Source of the DNA: Apostichopus japonicus
Lineage: Eukaryota; Echinodermata; Holothuroidea; Aspidochirotida; Stichopodidae
NCBI RefSeq assembly: GCF_037975245.1
Contig: NC_092563.1
Location: 22,224,960-22,288,959 of the forward strand
Length of the DNA: 64,000 nt
Direction: 5' to 3'
Part shown: piece by piece, positions 37,912 to 48,639 of the stretch
How the letters are laid out: every line of letters begins with the position of its first letter
How positions within the stretch are numbered: the first letter of the stretch is position 1
Position numbers and translations under genes: made by a program
The notes under the pieces: model-generated
Told to the model about the DNA's origin: nothing
The model's database searches: none
Seen by the model: only the letters and a program-made list of their open reading frames with translations

Positions 37912-39470
37912 ATGCTCCATTCCCTATAGCATGGTCCATCCCCATATAATGCTCCATTCCCCTTAGCATGGTCCAAACTCATATAATGCTCCATTCCCTA
38001 TAGCATGGTCCATCCCCATATAATGCTCCATTCCCATAGCATAGTCCAAACTCATATAATGCTCCATTCCCTATAGCATGGTCAATACTCATATAATGCT
38101 CCATTCCCCATAGCATGGTCCATCTCAATAGTAGGCTCCATTCCCCATAGCATGGTCCATACACATATAATGCTCCATTCCCCATAGCATGGTCCATACT
38201 CATATAATGCTCCATTCCCTATAGCATGGTCAATACTCATATAATGCTCCATTCCCCATAGCATGGTCCATCTCAATAGTAGGCTCCATTCCCCATAGCA
38301 TGGTCCATACACATATAATGCTCCATTCCCCATAGCATGGTCCATACTCATATAATGCTCCATTCCCTATAGCATGGTTTATCCTAATAGTTTCTTCCAT
38401 TCCCCATAGCATGGTCCATGCTCATATAATGCTCCATTCCCAACAGCATGGTCCATCTCAATAGTATGCTACATTCCTTATAGCATGTTCCAACACCATA
38501 TAATGCTCCATTCCCCATAGCATGGTCCATCTCAATAGTATGCTACATTCCCCATAGCATGGTCCATACTCATATAATGCTCCGTTCCCTATAGCATGGT
38601 CCATCCCAATAGTTTGTTCCATTCCCTATAGCATGGTCCATGCTCATATAATGCTCCATTCCCCATAGCATGGTCCATCTCAATAGTATGCTACATTCCT
38701 TATAGCATGTTCCAACACCATATAATGCTCCATTCCCCATAGCATGGTCCATCTCAATAGTATGCTACATTCCCTATTATTATTATTATTATGGATCCTT
38801 ATATAGCGCAAATACTATAACATATGTATATTCAAATGCGCTTTACATGATGAAGAATAAAACAAAAATAAGTAGAATTAAAAAAAAAAAACAAATCAAG
38901 TTAAATTAAGTTAATAAAAAAAGTGGATAAAAGAATATAATAATTACATGATAAACAGTAAAACAAATATATAACAAGAAAAAAATTAACGAAATAATAA
39001 TACATAAAATGAATTCAGATATTATAAGCATTGCAGTATAAATGAGTCTTAAGTTTGGATTTAAACAGGGTAAAACTTTCAATTTTTCTTAAAACCTCAG
39101 GGAGTGAATTCCATAAAACTGGCGAAGCATAGCTAAAAGATCTCGGTCCAAATTTTGCAGTTCTTATGTTAGGAACAGTTAAAAGCAGACGGGACGAGGA
39201 ACGCAACGGTGTGTAAAGATCTATAGCATGGTCCATACTCATATAATGCTATTCCCCATAACATGGTCCATACTCATATCATGCTCCATTCCCTATAGCA
39301 TGGTCCATCCCAATAGTTTGTTCCATTCCCCATAGCATGGTCCATACTCATATTATGCTCCAGAATTCCCTATAGCATGGTCCATCTCAATAGTATGCAC
39401 CATTCCCGATAGCATGGTCCATACTCATATAATGCTTTATTCCCCATAGCATGGTCCATCCATCAATCTA
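37912..39470. repeat. 37-bp satellite array, unit 1
   Basis: The monomer is about CATATAATGCTCCATTCCCC plus ATAGCATGGTCCATACT, 37 bases. A second type has AATAGTATGC in place of ATATAATGC. Higher-order copies are visible at 148 bp (from about 38,080 and 38,228) and about 222 bp (from about 38,450 and 38,675). It is interrupted by a LINE tail at 38776-39222. The array continues in degenerate form to about 39,600, directly beside SPG7 exon 5. Because 37 is not a multiple of 3, it reads through as a fake repetitive protein. Confidence 0.95.
38776..39222 (-). mobile_element. LINE 3' end inserted in the satellite
   Basis: The minus strand encodes a non-LTR reverse-transcriptase tail, FGPRSFSYASPVLWNSLPEV ... 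FKSKLKTHLY. Its 3' UTR has GCGCTATATAAGGATCC and an (ATA)n tail at 38777-38794. The satellite resumes on both sides, with CTAT at each border. Confidence 0.85.
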
Positions 39471-39617
39471 TGACTCACTCCCAATAATATGCTCTATTCC
39501 CCATAGCATTATCAGTTTCTCATATCATTGCCTGTCTCCCATAATATGCCCTGTTCCACGAAGTATACTCAACAGTCAATACCCTACTGCATGCCTCATA
39601 ACCTGTTAAGTTCTTAC

Positions 39618-39734
39618 CTCTCTACCAAACATGATGGCACCATCATGCAAGAACACATGGTCAACGTCAGATTCTGGATTGGATGCCTCACCACTTCCAT
39701 CAGAATCGTAGTATGTGACAGACAGACCTTTGAC
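39618..39734 (-). CDS. SPG7: SPG7 copy 2, exon 5 (last before junction)
   Basis: 39 codons in phase 0. The acceptor is ggaaaag|GTC and the donor GAG|gtaaga. It encodes VKGLSVTYYD...FLHDGAIMFGRE. An alternative acceptor inside (atccag|AATCTG) is possible. Confidence 0.75.
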
Positions 39735-42700
39735 CTTTTCCAAGTTAAAGATGCGGCAGGGAAAATGGAAAATTGTTAACATGCAAACGTGTGCTTTCAA
39801 CATTTTGTACAAAAGGGCTTCATCAAACTTCTTTTACTTTCAATAATACTTTTAATAATGGTTTCTGGAGAGACAAATACCAGAGGACACTGACTTCTCT
39901 TATAAAGTTTTATAATCTCAAGGATGCAAAGTTCTTACCTAACTGATGTATCTGGTTCTGTTTTGTTTTAATCTGACTATATCACAAGTTACAGGAGTTT
40001 ACAACCCACAGTGTTAATTGAACAGAGTAAACCAGCACCTTGACATATTTAATGGAGTTCTTAACCTTATCTTGTTTAGAAATAACTATCAAATTGGGAC
40101 GGTGGAGATGGGTGGTATAACTGGCATGTGACTCCTCTCACTACTCCACTTTGTGAAAAACTGATTAGTAATAAAAAAAAATGTTACTCTTTTCTATTTT
40201 TGTATATAAGAAAGTGACCAATTTGTTGAGAAAATAAATGAAATAAAATTATAACTTTGTACAGTTGTAACTTTGTAACAATTGTACAGTTACATTCACA
40301 GACTGTACTGGAAATTATGGTAAGGAATGCTTGGAGGTTTTACTTTTCAATCCAAAAATGTGAAAATGATGAATTCGAATATAAAATATTTCACCTCTCC
40401 TTTGGATAACATGTCATTAATAAATGTCTGCCAGGAGATGTTCTGGGCATCATCTCTTTTCGAGAGCATGTTTAGCAACGTGATTATAAGGAGAAGCATT
40501 AGCAACATTCGGATATTATCATTGTCCAAGCCTCCCTTCTGAGGATCTGTATAATCAAAACAAACAAAAATTGGAAGACGATTCCAGGGAGTACTTTTAT
40601 ACCTTATCTTGAAATAACAAAGGCAAAACAAATTTCAAAGCATCCCAAGAAACATGAATGCAATTCCTACGAGTAATTTTTGATATTATAAAAACAGCTG
40701 AAGTTGGTCCATTGTTGTACCAAGAGTGAACTTGTAGCAGACAGGTGACATGTCCTAGATACACTTTCACAAACATTCATTTTGTCTGTTCAAAATTATA
40801 ACCAACTATTTTCGAGTCTGTCAGCTATCTTGATTTCATCACAAATGTATGTTTGGCCAAATATCTTTAAAACTGTTTGTAAAAGTTTAATGCAAATTTA
40901 GAAAACATTAATCCTAGACATGCTAATTATGAAAACTGAATCATTGTGTTCATCAATGTATCTTCCCAACAAAATAAATACATTTTGTTTTAGACTCAAT
41001 ATTCAGAGAGACACCATACTGTACCTTCTTCATCTTTTTGTTCCTGTTTCTCATCATTTTGATTTTGTCTGTTGGATTGTCTGGGAGAGCTGGAAAATTG
41101 TAAAGTTTCTGAAGAAAGAAGATCACAAAATAATTACACACAGCTAACATTCTCATCACAAAAGGTAACACACTTTGGTTTAAGATTACTTAGGCTCAGT
41201 GTACCCAATTAACAATGCTTTTAGTCAACAACATGAATTTACAAATTTATAGCTAGGTCAAATGAGTATTAATTCCATACACTAGCATTATTAAAACAAA
41301 AGGCAAGGCAGACTAATGTTACACATTTTGCTTTACAAATAAACAAAGTACAGTAATTCACAAGCTTTGAAATAGTAGCGATTAAATATTTAATTATAAA
41401 ATCAAGAATCTCAATTTTGTTTTAAATAATGATTTAATGAAGGGTCCTAAACAAAAGGTATGACATCACTGTTCTTCCTCAGCTCTTTCAATCTTAAGTC
41501 AGCCATCCTAACGTAACATCATGCATATTTAAAAATGTTAACGAATGACCCCTATCGCCTGATTTCTTTTTGAAACTGAAATGACCAACATAAACAATTG
41601 TTGGCTTAGTTTACAAGATTTTATTTCAAATAGTATTCTCATTTCTATATTTTACCAAGTTCTTTTTGATCAAGACATTATGGAAACACAAAATCAGACC
41701 TGGAGCTTACCATTTATGCCCAGAATATTTTTCAAACTGGTATTGCTCAAATTAGATCTTTGTATTATGCTTAGTAAAGCATTGAACACTCTCCTTCTTT
41801 GGGTACTCCATTGTGATGAAACCTGAGAAGGGATATTTATAGGAAAAAAGAATGAAAAACAGTGTTTCAGTTAAGGTGATCTGGAAAAAAAAGAAAGCAT
41901 TGGTTTACAGTACTGTGTGTAGCTTCTCAAATGGCTTTCATTAATGCTGCCAAAATGGTATATTGACTTTACACATCATAACAGTAGACAATGTCATGGT
42001 TGTATCAGGGGGCTAAGTAAATACCATACTAAATTTGGGTCTTGGTTTCTTTGCTGCAAAAAATACCATAATACACATGCACATGTTTGGTATGTTCCTG
42101 TACAAAACGCAATTAAAATTTAAATACCTGATTGTACGTACAGTAGAAAGATTGAGAAATGTATTCAACCACACATTAATATTAAATGGCATGGCTAAAA
42201 TGATACCAGAACACAATCAAATGAACAATTTCAATGTGGACTCAACTCTATGAATACTCAACTGTTCAACATGCTCCTTGTTTTTTTTTCTTAAGCTTTA
42301 GAGGCTAAATCTCATTTCTAAACCCAAGTGAAATGTTCTTGAAGATGGGAACTAGCAACCCCCTATTTAAAGAATTAGGCTTGGTATCTATAAGATTAAA
42401 AGCATTCTCTAAGTTTGCTATGTACATTAGAGTGTACATTTTCGTAATCCATTCTGATACATGAACCACTTGCACAAATTACTGCTGGAGTTAACCAGCA
42501 TTAATGCAAGTTGAGCATGTTTTATATAACATAAATTTCTGAAACTTTCAACTGGAAACTTTCCCAATGACTCTCATATAAGATCTCATTTCATCCTGTG
42601 TCAAATAGTTATTGAAAGATCTTTGAAGTGACCTGCATATAAGTTTATGGTTATCAAACTTTAAAGCCTCTTTATACTGTACATACAAACTCCACTTCTA

Positions 42701-43627
42701 CTAAACAATCTTTTCATGGTAACTAACTTTATGACAATGTACTTTTGTCAGAATTTTGGCTTATTTACACAGTTCAAAGAAATGCAAATTTCAGACAAGA
42801 AAATTGTTAAATATGCACAACATTAATCATGTGTATGTGTGGGTACTGGGCAGGAGCTTTGAGGTTTCGTTCTTAACTGTACATGTGTTGTGTGTAACCA
42901 CTACTCTATGCTTAGTACCATAAATTCTATCTGGCTCTCTCTCACAGTTTTCTGTAGCAGATATACAGTAGCCATTAGAATGACACATTTATAAATAGTC
43001 TTGACTTGTGAGCTCTTCCCTGGCAGTTGAATGTCTGACCGTATTTAGTGTTCACTGTGTATCCGTCATCATTTTTGTTTTTAATTTTTCAAATTACAGA
43101 CAATACGTACATTTGCTTGTGCAAGTGTTAGCCTATGATACTGTGAATGCCACAGTTGCCACCACAACAAAATTTTACATACATGAATGCATACTGTGAA
43201 CCATTTGCATGCATAAAAATGATGAAACAACATTACGACTACAGTAGTTATAAACTGCAGGAGTGTGCGACTTAATGCATACCGTTGCCAAGTTGAATAT
43301 CTTCTGACACACATATCTTCTGACTTGGTTCCTTGCTCTGCCTTGTCTTGCCGAACATGTGCTGAACACCGATGATTGCAAGTGATGACAATTTGTGTTG
43401 TACTTTGAATTATTAAGTTGCGATACTTTGTACTGGTTATTTGCACAACTTGCACTAGACCTTTCATTCCATACGTTATGCGCGGTTCTCACAGGTTTCG
43501 CTAAACTAGTACACGTTGATTTCTTTCGAGCAGAAACTTTCTTACGGTTTTCTCTAACGATTATTTTTCCTCCCAATTTCTTCGACCACTCTCTTTTGGT
43601 TGAAATTAAACGAATAACTCCACTCAT
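39618..43627 (-). CDS. SPG7: Paraplegin (SPG7) copy 2, 5' fragment cut by junction
   Basis: Five exons: 43475-43627 (candidate start), 41711-41822, 41025-41089, 40395-40546 and 39618-39734. The fourth holds the first membrane segment (IRMLLMLLLIITLLNML) and ISWQTFINDMLSKGE. The fifth holds ESDVDHVFLHDGAIMFGRE. Both match the start of the m-AAA intermembrane domain and are closer to paraplegin (W..F.NEMLAKGEV, ESDVVEVYLHPGAVVFGR) than to AFG3L2. All phases agree except for one unfound exon between exon 2 and the linker. After exon 5 the sequence enters the satellite and then TENT4 copy A, so the AAA ATPase and HExxH protease domains are missing. It cannot make a protease by itself; it may be silent or give a truncated or chimeric transcript. 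Confidence 0.82.
40395..40546 (-). CDS. SPG7: SPG7 copy 2, membrane-segment exon
   Basis: The acceptor attatacag|ATCC takes one base from the linker exon to make Asp. A hydrophobic segment of about 17 residues is followed by ISWQTFINDMLSKGE and donor GAG|gtgaaa. This is the strongest SPG7 signature in the window. Confidence 0.85.
41025..41089 (-). CDS. SPG7: SPG7 copy 2, charged-linker exon
   Basis: Same 65-nt exon as 2222-2286, ending ...KQEQKDEE in the frame of the membrane exon. Confidence 0.72.
41711..41822 (-). CDS. SPG7: SPG7 copy 2, exon 2
   Basis: Same 112-nt exon as 2907-3018, reading VSSQWSTQRRRVFNALLSII; acceptor cttctcag, donor AAATG|gtaagc. Confidence 0.75.
43475..43627 (-). 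CDS. SPG7: Candidate SPG7 first coding exon, copy 2
   Basis: MSGVIRLISTKREWSKKLGG..., 51 codons, same as 4692-4844. The donor here is weaker, AAC|gtatgg, against gtatgt in copy 1; the alternative CCT|gtgaga at 43,493 is shared. Confidence 0.42.
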
Positions 43628-43767
43628 GATTTAAAAGGTTCACTCTAGGGATGGAAGAAACGGTCTGTATCCAGTTTGTTGACGATTTGTGTTTAGATTG
43701 GAAGGGCTACAAGGTTATTTGTCAGTTCTCCACCACTGTTTGGAAATTGTTACGATTACATCATAAC

Positions 43768-43832
43768 GGAGTCTATAGCCGGAGTCTATAGGCGGAGTCT
43801 ATAGGCGGAGTCTATAGGCGGAGTCTATAGCC
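43768..43832 (+). repeat. 13-bp tandem repeat, five units
   Basis: Five near-identical GGAGTCTATAGGC units. The last unit is also the first 13 bases of the SINE that follows. Confidence 0.9.
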
Positions 43833-44020
43833 TAGTGGTTAACGCCGGCGTCTCCCAGTCATGAGATAGCCGGTTCGATTCCCCGCCGACAGCAATGTGT
43901 GTCGTCTGGCAAGGGTGTTGTTCAATAACAACTTTCCGACATGGACGTTAAATGGATGTGTGCCGAGAGATTGGCTACGGTCAGCTTGCGAGTCTATAAG
44001 CCTCCATGGCGGGGGGGGGG
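43820..44020 (+). mobile_element. tRNA-derived SINE, unit 2 only
   Basis: The A box is around TATAGCCTAGTGGTTAA. The B box GGTTCGATTCC is a perfect consensus, with a short anticodon-like stem between. It differs from the SINE at 15801. The matching unit 1 site (about 5,000-5,230) has unrelated sequence before the shared G-run. Confidence 0.7.
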
Positions 44021-44049
44021 GGGGGGGTGAGTAGCAAACAAACATTTAA

Positions 44050-46100
44050 GTACTATTTCATAGTCGTCAGTACATACACACATTGATTGACTGATTTTTT
44101 TTTGTTTCATCACATGAATATAGACAATGTGATAGGAAATCCTCTAAAAAACCTTCAGATGGCTTAACAAAGTAGAGGACTACCTTCCCCTATTATGACA
44201 AGATTTCAGAACATTAAAATTATCTAAAAAATCGCTCTATTGGAGGAAATTTGAAAAAGTTCAAACCATTGTAAGCAGTGACTTGGGGATATAATTTAGC
44301 AGCTATAATGCTATTAGATATAAGTGTTTGAAAATGCAAGTAAGCATTGCTCATATCTCGCCAGGGTCTCTAAGTGGACTATAGTTGGTGGACTTGGTCC
44401 TAGGCAACCATTCTTTTTGGACTACTTTAGAAACTCGCATGTGGGTCGGAGAGGCCCTTCAAGCGAGGACGGGGAGGCGGTGAGGCAAGCTTCTGTTATA
44501 GATAAGTCAAACTGACGTCGTTTTGAAGTACCACTGGTGTTCATGGCTCATATAGGCATAATAAATGCATGATGCATGGGTACAGTCTATGTACTGTAAA
44601 GAAGTAAATGTAAACAATACATCCTGTGCACACACCGATGGAAAAATATATTACAGACAAACGCGCTCTTTTATAACAATACATTAAAATACTATAACAG
44701 AAACGAGGCAAGATGACGTCACCCTCATGAACAGTATCACACAAAAAAAAATGAAAGAAAAACTGCAACATGTTGTTGACGTGATGTCGTCCTCCATCCG
44801 GTTCATTTCAGAAAATCTAAAATCCACTTTAAATGATTCAATGGTTGTCGGTGGGATGGGTGACCAAGCGTCCATGTTCAGATAAACAACGGTCAGTAGA
44901 AATTGGTGGACTTAATTCATCTACAACAAATCAAAGAGAACGGTGTCGGGTTAATAATATTCGTTTGCTTACAATACTAATCTTGGACATTAACATAACG
45001 GCCTTTGTGTATGGAATTCGAAAAAGAAGCCGGATGAACAAGTACTCCATTTCGGTACTCGGATTATTAAAAACAATAATCGGACTAGAAACTTGGTACT
45101 CGAAACCCGAAGTACCCGGAAGTACTTGAATTACATGTACTCGACTAGAGCACTGCTGGCTTGAATTGAAGCTTTCTTTCTATTAAAACTATTACATTGA
45201 TGAGCTGAAGGCTGAGTCTTTCTGAACATGGACAATTCTGAATATCTGCATATTATTCAATGTCACTCAGCTGGGACAATATTTGGTATTGATGTACTTT
45301 CATATCCCGCTTCAAAGCAATCGCATTGACGGTGGGAGCACTATGACCACCTCGCTTGTACTTGATAAATTTTAAACACGGCTGTTCAATATAAGACAAT
45401 AGCGTTGTGAAGCATTGGAAATTTGTACCAACTGGCTATTCAATATATTGCAGTTAATGAATATGCATGATAATAATACGTAGTAACTATAGCCATGGAT
45501 CGTGGAACTTTCTATTGCAGTGCGTCATGGTTCTTCATCCTTATACACAATTCTAATAAGTAAGTTTACTTTAACAACTTGATATTTAGCGTAATCTTAT
45601 ACTGTAATGAAGCCAATATTTAGGAAGAGAAAGAAGGGATATAAAGTGAAGTTTCTAATTGATTGGAATATGATATATGGAGATACTTAAATCCTGGTAA
45701 GATCAATCTTTTAATGCTTTACATATCCTCCAATAAGATGAACATTTAACAAACATGACGGCGTACCAAACTCTGTAGGAACTGATTGAACCCTGGGAGG
45801 ATGGATCTGAAGACCAAGTAGACTCCTGTCATGACGGACATCCTGGATATTATTATCATCAGTACACTGCACTGGTAAAGTATCTGAAAACCAGAGAATG
45901 TGACGACCAGATCAGAAATATCAATGATGTGGCACAAAGATAAAGGGCGTTATAGCAAACACGTCTAATCTCACGAGTGTAATTGAGATGTCACAATTAC
46001 TCAAAGACAGGTTTTCATGCTAAGATAAGCTATAAGTAAAGAGGAAACACTATACAGTCAGTTACTTATAATTGTGAACACCCAATACTTCACTGTAAGG
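44050..46100. other. No gene seen; shared duplicated DNA
   Basis: Matches unit 1 up to about 8,050. A 40-nt segment at 45767-45806 has an acceptor (gtcttcag) and donor (TTTG|gtacgc) on the minus strand and is precisely the part missing from unit 1; it may be a small exon. Confidence 0.5.
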
Positions 46101-46129
46101 GAGTCACTAAGGATCAAAGACTGACATGA

Positions 46130-46656
46130 GTGTATATATTTTTCATGGATGGTGGGGGGGGGGTGTGCCTACAAGCCTAGAAGTACAGGTTTATCATATT
46201 CTTAGTTATATTTTATACTTTTTTGGGAGACAAATTGCAGTCTCACCCGACACAGCGACATTATCCCGGCTACGTGTCGTTGAACAATGTATGTTTTTCT
46301 GGGGGTAGCTGAGTACTGTGAATAATAAATAAGGTAACTAAAGAGGAGCTTAAAAAATATACTGTCCCATTTTTCCCCTTCAAAGTGATGTTACCATTTT
46401 GTCTTCTTCTAATTTACCAAATTTTTGGGGAAGTGTAAATTTCTAAAACGTGAGATTATAAAATAAAGAATGTCTAGATGCAACTTGCAAGGCCTCAGAA
46501 TTGCCGTTTCCGGCAATCTGAAAGGCATTATTTGCCAAAAAATGTTCTTGTACGCTACGCGCCAACCGATGGTGGCGCTCCGCTTAAATAGTGTCACGGG
46601 AACTTTCGGGCACAAAAGTTCTGCCCCCCAAACTGAAATGGTCCCGTACGCTTATG
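46130..46656. mobile_element. Partial CATAGGCGTACG-type transposon
   Basis: The right end CGTACGCTTATG and interior are the reverse complement of the first part of 17948-18868. The left terminus was not identified. Confidence 0.6.
46490..46588 (-). repeat. 100-base core, copy 10
   Basis: Reverse-strand core with intact GCGCCA..TGGCGC hairpin inside 46130-46656. Confidence 0.8.
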
Positions 46657-47094
46657 GTTGCCATGTTCCCTTTATTCTACAGAATAACCTTATGTCTTGC
46701 TTTATTTGAAGAACAATTTTCAAGAGTATACAGAGTACAGTATAAGCTATCAAAATGTGGAAAAAGTGGGCAGAAACTGGCGCGGTTCTACGAGCTTCTC
46801 CCGCACGAATTTTATATTGGCCTAGAAAGAACATTAGAGAGTGTAACTTATTGAAACTAGTTTATTTCACTATTAAATTTCGAAACTATAAACCTAGTTT
46901 TAAATTTGTTGTATGTCACAAACGTATTGATAAAATCTTCTGCTTTAAAAATTCGAATACTTTGTTTCACAAAACCGTGTCCTCAAAGAAGTAAAACGTT
47001 GTCTTCATACAATTTGTTTTAATGGTAACTTTTTCAAACACATAGTTTCCTATCGTAAACCAACACCTTTGTCTTTTCTCGTTCTTCAGTGCGT

Positions 47095-47275
47095 GAGGTA
47101 ACCTTATCCTCCTTTTTCGGCTTTTGTCAGCCACACTGATTTAGATACTGCGATCATTGCTGCTGATGCATGTTTCACTTTTGGCGCTCCATGGGATTCG
47201 CGAGCGCAGAGGGTACACTGAACATTGACCAATCACCAGTTCGCCTCTTTACGTAACGTAATTCTTCATTGGAAA
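47095..47275. promoter_or_regulatory. Conserved promoter-like block, unit 2
   Basis: Counterpart of 9663-9840: CCAAT box, GGCGCTCCATGGGATTCGCG, GCGAGCGCAGAGG and TTACGTAACGTAA are all kept, while the NRF1-like site is altered by a small deletion. Confidence 0.33.
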
Positions 47276-47579
47276 AGATGGTTAGCAACACAGCAATATA
47301 ACGCATGGATAATATTTATACTGTATGTTTGTTTTGACGTGAACATGACAATGATTTTCCGTATGTTTGATATATAGAGTAGTACAGTAGCGCTTATATG
47401 TGACAGTTGTGAAGTAAAAACGGGGAAATGGATCAGTGATTGGGGGCGAAAATCGAGATGGCTTTTTTAAGGACAGATTTCAGCAACATGAAAAGTGAAG
47501 TTTTGGCAAAGAGATGTATTTCTCTGAGTAGGAATTGAGATTGAGAAAGGGGTACAGAATCAGAACCAACCGTTCTAGC

Positions 47580-47820
47580 CAAGGGCGTAGGAACCGGGGG
47601 GCTGGGGGGCATCTAAGGTCAGGTGAAAATACAAAATTAAGTTTACAAAATGGAGTGGGTGTAGACGTGTGCTATATTTCACCAAATTGCATCAGAGGCC
47701 ACCTGGAAATGCAAAAAATTCCAAAGGGGAGGGGGAGACCCCTCCCCTTGACCCCTCCCCCAGGCCGGCCATCAGTCTTCAGCCCCCCCCCCCACTCAAA
47801 AGTACCTTCCTACGACACTG
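47580..47820. mobile_element. hAT MITE, unit 2 only
   Basis: The ends are CAAGGGCGTAGGAACC and TTCCTACGACACTG. The 8-bp duplication is GTTCTAGC (47572-47579) / GTTCTAAC (47821-47828). The empty site is at 10622-10629. Confidence 0.85.
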
Positions 47821-48584
47821 GTTCTAACGCCAGTCCTGAAAGTGAGTAGAGGTGGCCAATTTATCGATCCACGGGCAGTGAATTATCTCACCTATTAACA
47901 TTAGATCATCTCATCGAATTAAAGAATTTGAAACACTTTATGGGAATCTCATCCCCATTTCTGTCATTGTCTGGTGCAGTGAATTGTACGTACACTAGAC
48001 TACGTGATTTCAAAACTTGATTGTGAGATAGATGGTTTTATTTCTTTAGACAGAGAGATAAATACTGTAATAGCACACATAAATTTGAGTCCATGCTTTT
48101 CATGGCCTTCATATCAGAACTATTTACGTCTCTTCATAGTAATAATCATGGCTCGTACCACCCTTTACGGTACCTCCTTCTTTCCCCCATTCTTACTAAA
48201 AAGTTTTCATCATCCAAAGTTTATCTTAAATCCATGTTTGTGGAACGAAGGAGCACTGGGACTAAGAATTTGGAATTTACATCACTTTAATGCCGACCAC
48301 TTGACACCGGCCTCAGCGCTTAGATCCTGATGTGAGTATAACTTTTAATATTGTAAGATATCTTATGTTTTACGAATTTTGAGGCTGCTGGCTGAGTGAG
48401 AGGATTGGAAAAACTTTCAAAAAAGTAGAATCGTAGAGGCCTATAATTGTAATAGTCATTTATCTTTCTCATGTTAGTACGTCAACTCTCTAAACATACA
48501 GTGATGGAATTTCCAGAAATTGAAAAGTTATTGAAAGAAAAGAGAAGAATAAAACACGAAAGTTCTGATGTAAATCTGACTTAC

Positions 48585-48630
48585 CAGCTGGAGGAATAGA
48601 ATTGAACCGTCGAGACAAACAGCTACCCAT
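48585..48630 (-). CDS. Short MG-start coding exon, unit 2
   Basis: MGSCLSRRFNSIPPA then donor G|gtaagtc. The Arg-rich, acid-free peptide could be a mitochondrial presequence; MGSCLS also fits an N-myristoylation start. Counterpart of 11356-11398. Confidence 0.35.
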
Positions 48631-48639
48631 ATCTTTAAT

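Noticed and set aside
37725-39240. Long minus-strand open frames rich in GALYEYGPCYGEW-like repeats
   Set aside because: They are the 37-bp satellite read through; a period not divisible by 3 cycles the frames and no splice or homology evidence supports a protein.
43820-43895. Possible tRNA gene
   Set aside because: B box is perfect, but arms do not form a proper cloverleaf and the 5' end is tandemly repeated; a SINE head is more likely.
48004-48330. Plus-strand open frame ending ...NADHLTPASALRS
   Set aside because: The unit 1 counterpart (10,830-11,090) is full of stops and shifts, so no conserved coding is seen.
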